This document shows, piece after piece, positions 6,064 to 7,845 of a stretch of 7,845 bases of DNA. The position numbers and the translations under genes are program-made. Position 1 is the first letter of the stretch; each line of letters begins with the position of its first letter. The notes under the pieces are model-generated. The model searched no databases, had not been told where the DNA came from, and saw only the letters and a program-made list of their open reading frames with translations. Origin of the DNA: Caldilineaceae bacterium (lineage in GTDB: Bacteria; Chloroflexota; Anaerolineae; Caldilineales; Caldilineaceae); the NCBI GenBank assembly GCA_024643705.1, contig JAHEML010000105.1:796-8640 (forward strand), written 5' to 3'.

Positions 6064-7845
6064 ATGTACGAATTCCTACGCAAAGTCCCCCTCTTTGCCG
6101 ACCTGCCCGACGACGACATGGAACTTCTTTGTCAAATGGTGGAGGAAGTTTCGCTTGCCCCAGGCCAAGACCTATTTGCCGAAGGAACGATCGGGGACAA
6201 AGCCTATGTGATTGAAGCAGGCGAAGTGGAGATCATCAAGAGCTCGGCCAACCGGCCAGTGTTGCTTGCCGTGCGGCGCAGCGGGGATGTAATCGGCGAG
6301 ATCGCCCTGTTGGAAGCTGGACCGCGCATTGCAACAGTGCGTGCCCGTTCGGCAGTCCGTCTCCTCGCGATCGGTCAGAAGCAATTTGACGCTCTGCTTG
6401 CCACAAGCCCAACAGCATCGCAAGTGCTTATGCGCACCGTTGTCGAACGGCTGCGCATGACCAATTCTGCCTTGCGTCAGAGCGAAAAGATGGCTCAACT
6501 GGGTACGCTCACAGCCGGGGTGGCCCACGAACTCAACAACCCCGCAGCTGCTGTGCGTCGGGGTGCAGACCAGTTAGACGCCGCCATCGCCACCTTTGGG
6601 CAGGCCCAGGCGCGGCTTGGCGCGCTGGGACTCTCTGCGGGCCAAGAGGAGGTGATGGACAGGTTGAGCGCGCAGACCCGAAACAGCGCTGGCAAACCCC
6701 AGGTGGATCTGGACGCTCTGGCCCGCAGCGATCTAGAGTATGCGCTGGAAGAATGGCTGGATGAACGTGGCACACCCGATGCTTGGGATCTGGCCCCGGC
6801 CCTGGTTGGCCTGGGCTATGATGTGACAGGGTTGGCGGCTTTTGCCGAACAGTTTTCGCCCAACGATCTGCCCGCGATTATCGGCTGGCTCGGTGCCAGC
6901 TATGGGGTCTACAATCTGCTGGCGGAGATCGGGCAAGGCGCAGGACGTATCTCGGAGATTGTCAAAGCGCTCAAAGCTTATTCCTATCTGGATCAGGCCC
7001 CGGTGCAGTCAGTGGACCTCCACGAAGGGCTGGACAACACATTGCTCATTCTGCGCAGCAAACTCAAGCAAATTACTGTTATGCGGGAATATGCGTCGGA
7101 CCTCCCCAGAATTCAGGGATATGGCAGCGAATTGAATCAAGTATGGACAAATTTGCTGGACAACGCGGCAGATGCTATAGCAGACCGCAAAGAACCTACA
7201 ATCACCATTCAGACAGAAAGGCGGGGAGACTGGGTGACGGTTCGAATACAAGACAATGGCCCCGGTATCCCACCCGGAATCCAAGATCGAGTATTTGATG
7301 CTTTTTTCACCACGAAAGAACCAGGCAAGGGCACAGGTTTGGGGCTGGAGATAAGTTATAATATAATCGTAAATAAACATCGGGGTGACTTACGATTATT
7401 TTCACGACCAGGTCTCACTTGCTTCCAAGTTGATCTGCCGCTGGACTTTGAAAGATCAACGATGCCTATGCACACTGGTTCCGACGCTGACAAGAATAAT
7501 GACGAGCAGTTACACCGTATTTTGACCAATAGTAGAACGATTGGGGTCGTCGGTCTTTCATCAAATCCCAGTCGTCCCGGTTACATGGTTCCCCACTATC
7601 TACAAAGCCAAGGTTATCGGATCATTCCAATCAACCCGAACCTGGACGAAGCTTTGGGTGAAAAAGCCTATTCAGACCTGTTGGGTCTACCTATTCAGGT
7701 TGACATTGTACAAATATTCCGACCGAGCGATGAAGTGGTGCCAATTGTGGAGCAAGCCATCCGCATTGGAGCGCAGGTTATTTGGATGCAGGAAGGCGTG
7801 ATCAACGAAGAGGCAGCGCTGCTGGCCCGCAATGCAGGCCTGGAT
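6064..7845 (+). CDS. cyclic-nucleotide-binding sensor histidine kinase fused to a CoA-binding domain (3' end beyond window)
   Basis: The ATG at 6064 opens a frame with no stop through base 7845, giving 594 residues and an incomplete C terminus. Residues 1-130 are a CRP-like cNMP-binding domain; the phosphate-binding cassette GEIALLEAGPRIATV (78-92) keeps E79 and R88, which normally contact ribose and cyclic phosphate. H155 in AGVAHELNNP is the phosphoacceptor of a HisKA-type helix. Residues about 170-290 are an unusually long, mostly helical stretch before the second dimerisation helix (GRISEIVKALKAYSYLD). The ATPase has an N box with N363 and N367, G1 DNGPG (397-401), F box FDAFFTTK and G2 GKGTGLGL (421-428). 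All core motifs are intact, so an active kinase is expected. After the kinase end (FQVDLPLDF, 454-462) and an approximately 25-residue linker, residues about 481-594 form a Rossmann CoA_binding_2/YccU-like domain (IGVVGLSSNPSRPGY, later VIWMQEGVINEEAA). I expect about 15-25 residues are missing past the window. Its likely partner is the receiver on the upstream flavoprotein. A separate CoA-binding protein starting at ATG 7462 is an alternative reading, but no stop separates the two parts. Confidence 0.9.
   Translation, partial: MYEFLRKVPLFADLPDDDMELLCQMVEEVSLAPGQDLFAEGTIGDKAYVIEAGEVEIIKSSANRPVLLAVRRSGDVIGEIALLEAGPRIATVRARSAVRLLAIGQKQFDALLATSPTASQVLMRTVVERLRMTNSALRQSEKMAQLGTLTAGVAHELNNPAAAVRRGADQLDAAIATFGQAQARLGALGLSAGQEEVMDRLSAQTRNSAGKPQVDLDALARSDLEYALEEWLDERGTPDAWDLAPALVGLGYDVTGLAAFAEQFSPNDLPAIIGWLGASYGVYNLLAEIGQGAGRISEIVKALKAYSYLDQAPVQSVDLHEGLDNTLLILRSKLKQITVMREYASDLPRIQGYGSELNQVWTNLLDNAADAIADRKEPTITIQTERRGDWVTVRIQDNGPGIPPGIQDRVFDAFFTTKEPGKGTGLGLEISYNIIVNKHRGDLRLFSRPGLTCFQVDLPLDFERSTMPMHTGSDADKNNDEQLHRILTNSRTIGVVGLSSNPSRPGYMVPHYLQSQGYRIIPINPNLDEALGEKAYSDLLGLPIQVDIVQIFRPSDEVVPIVEQAIRIGAQVIWMQEGVINEEAALLARNAGLD

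Noticed and set aside
1..7845. CRISPR array, tRNA, rRNA, insertion sequence or transposase
   Set aside because: I saw no regularly spaced direct repeats, no cloverleaf or rRNA-like conserved stretches, and no transposase-like protein in any frame.

Overview
The window most likely comes from a Chloroflexota genome (Anaerolineae or Caldilineae-like). This rests on remembered resemblance, not a search. The clues are a double-zinc-ribbon/class III cyclase/AAA/TPR giant protein, a receiver fused to a thioredoxin-reductase-like flavoprotein, a glycosyltransferase-type C-terminal module, and intergenic repeats with 'atccgcgt' and 'ccttcgac..ctcaggg' cores. All genes are on the + strand and the coding DNA is moderately GC-rich.

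Layout: (1) 2-301 is the 3' end of a gene that starts before the window; its product ends in a beta-rich domain like those closing some Chloroflexota membrane glycosyltransferases. (2) 302-560 is non-coding leader with at most a weak promoter candidate. (3) 561-4217 encodes a 1218-residue signalling protein: two zinc ribbons, a class III nucleotide cyclase domain, a P-loop AAA/STAND-type ATPase and a long TPR-like C-terminal half. (4) 4218-4393 is a repeat-rich spacer with no gene. (5) 4394-6061 encodes a 555-residue receiver / glutaredoxin-fold / thioredoxin-reductase-like fusion that contains no cysteine at all. (6) 6064 to the window end, 2 nt downstream, encodes an open-ended protein of at least 594 residues: cyclic-nucleotide-binding domain, histidine kinase, then an in-frame CoA-binding (YccU-like) Rossmann domain. 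No stop codon occurs before the window ends.

How the genes may work together (inference): the cyclase could make cAMP or cGMP; the kinase carries a cyclic-nucleotide pocket with the usual Glu and Arg; and the receiver it would phosphorylate is fused to a flavoprotein encoded immediately upstream in the same operon. That would be a path from second messenger to histidine kinase to a redox-type flavoprotein effector, with a possible CoA or nucleotide input at the kinase C terminus. The effector lacks both cysteine pairs expected of glutaredoxin and thioredoxin reductase, so it cannot do classical disulfide chemistry and its true reaction is open. The main oddities are the kinase/CoA-binding fusion, the cysteine-free reductase and an apparent short in-frame deletion inside the cyclase domain.
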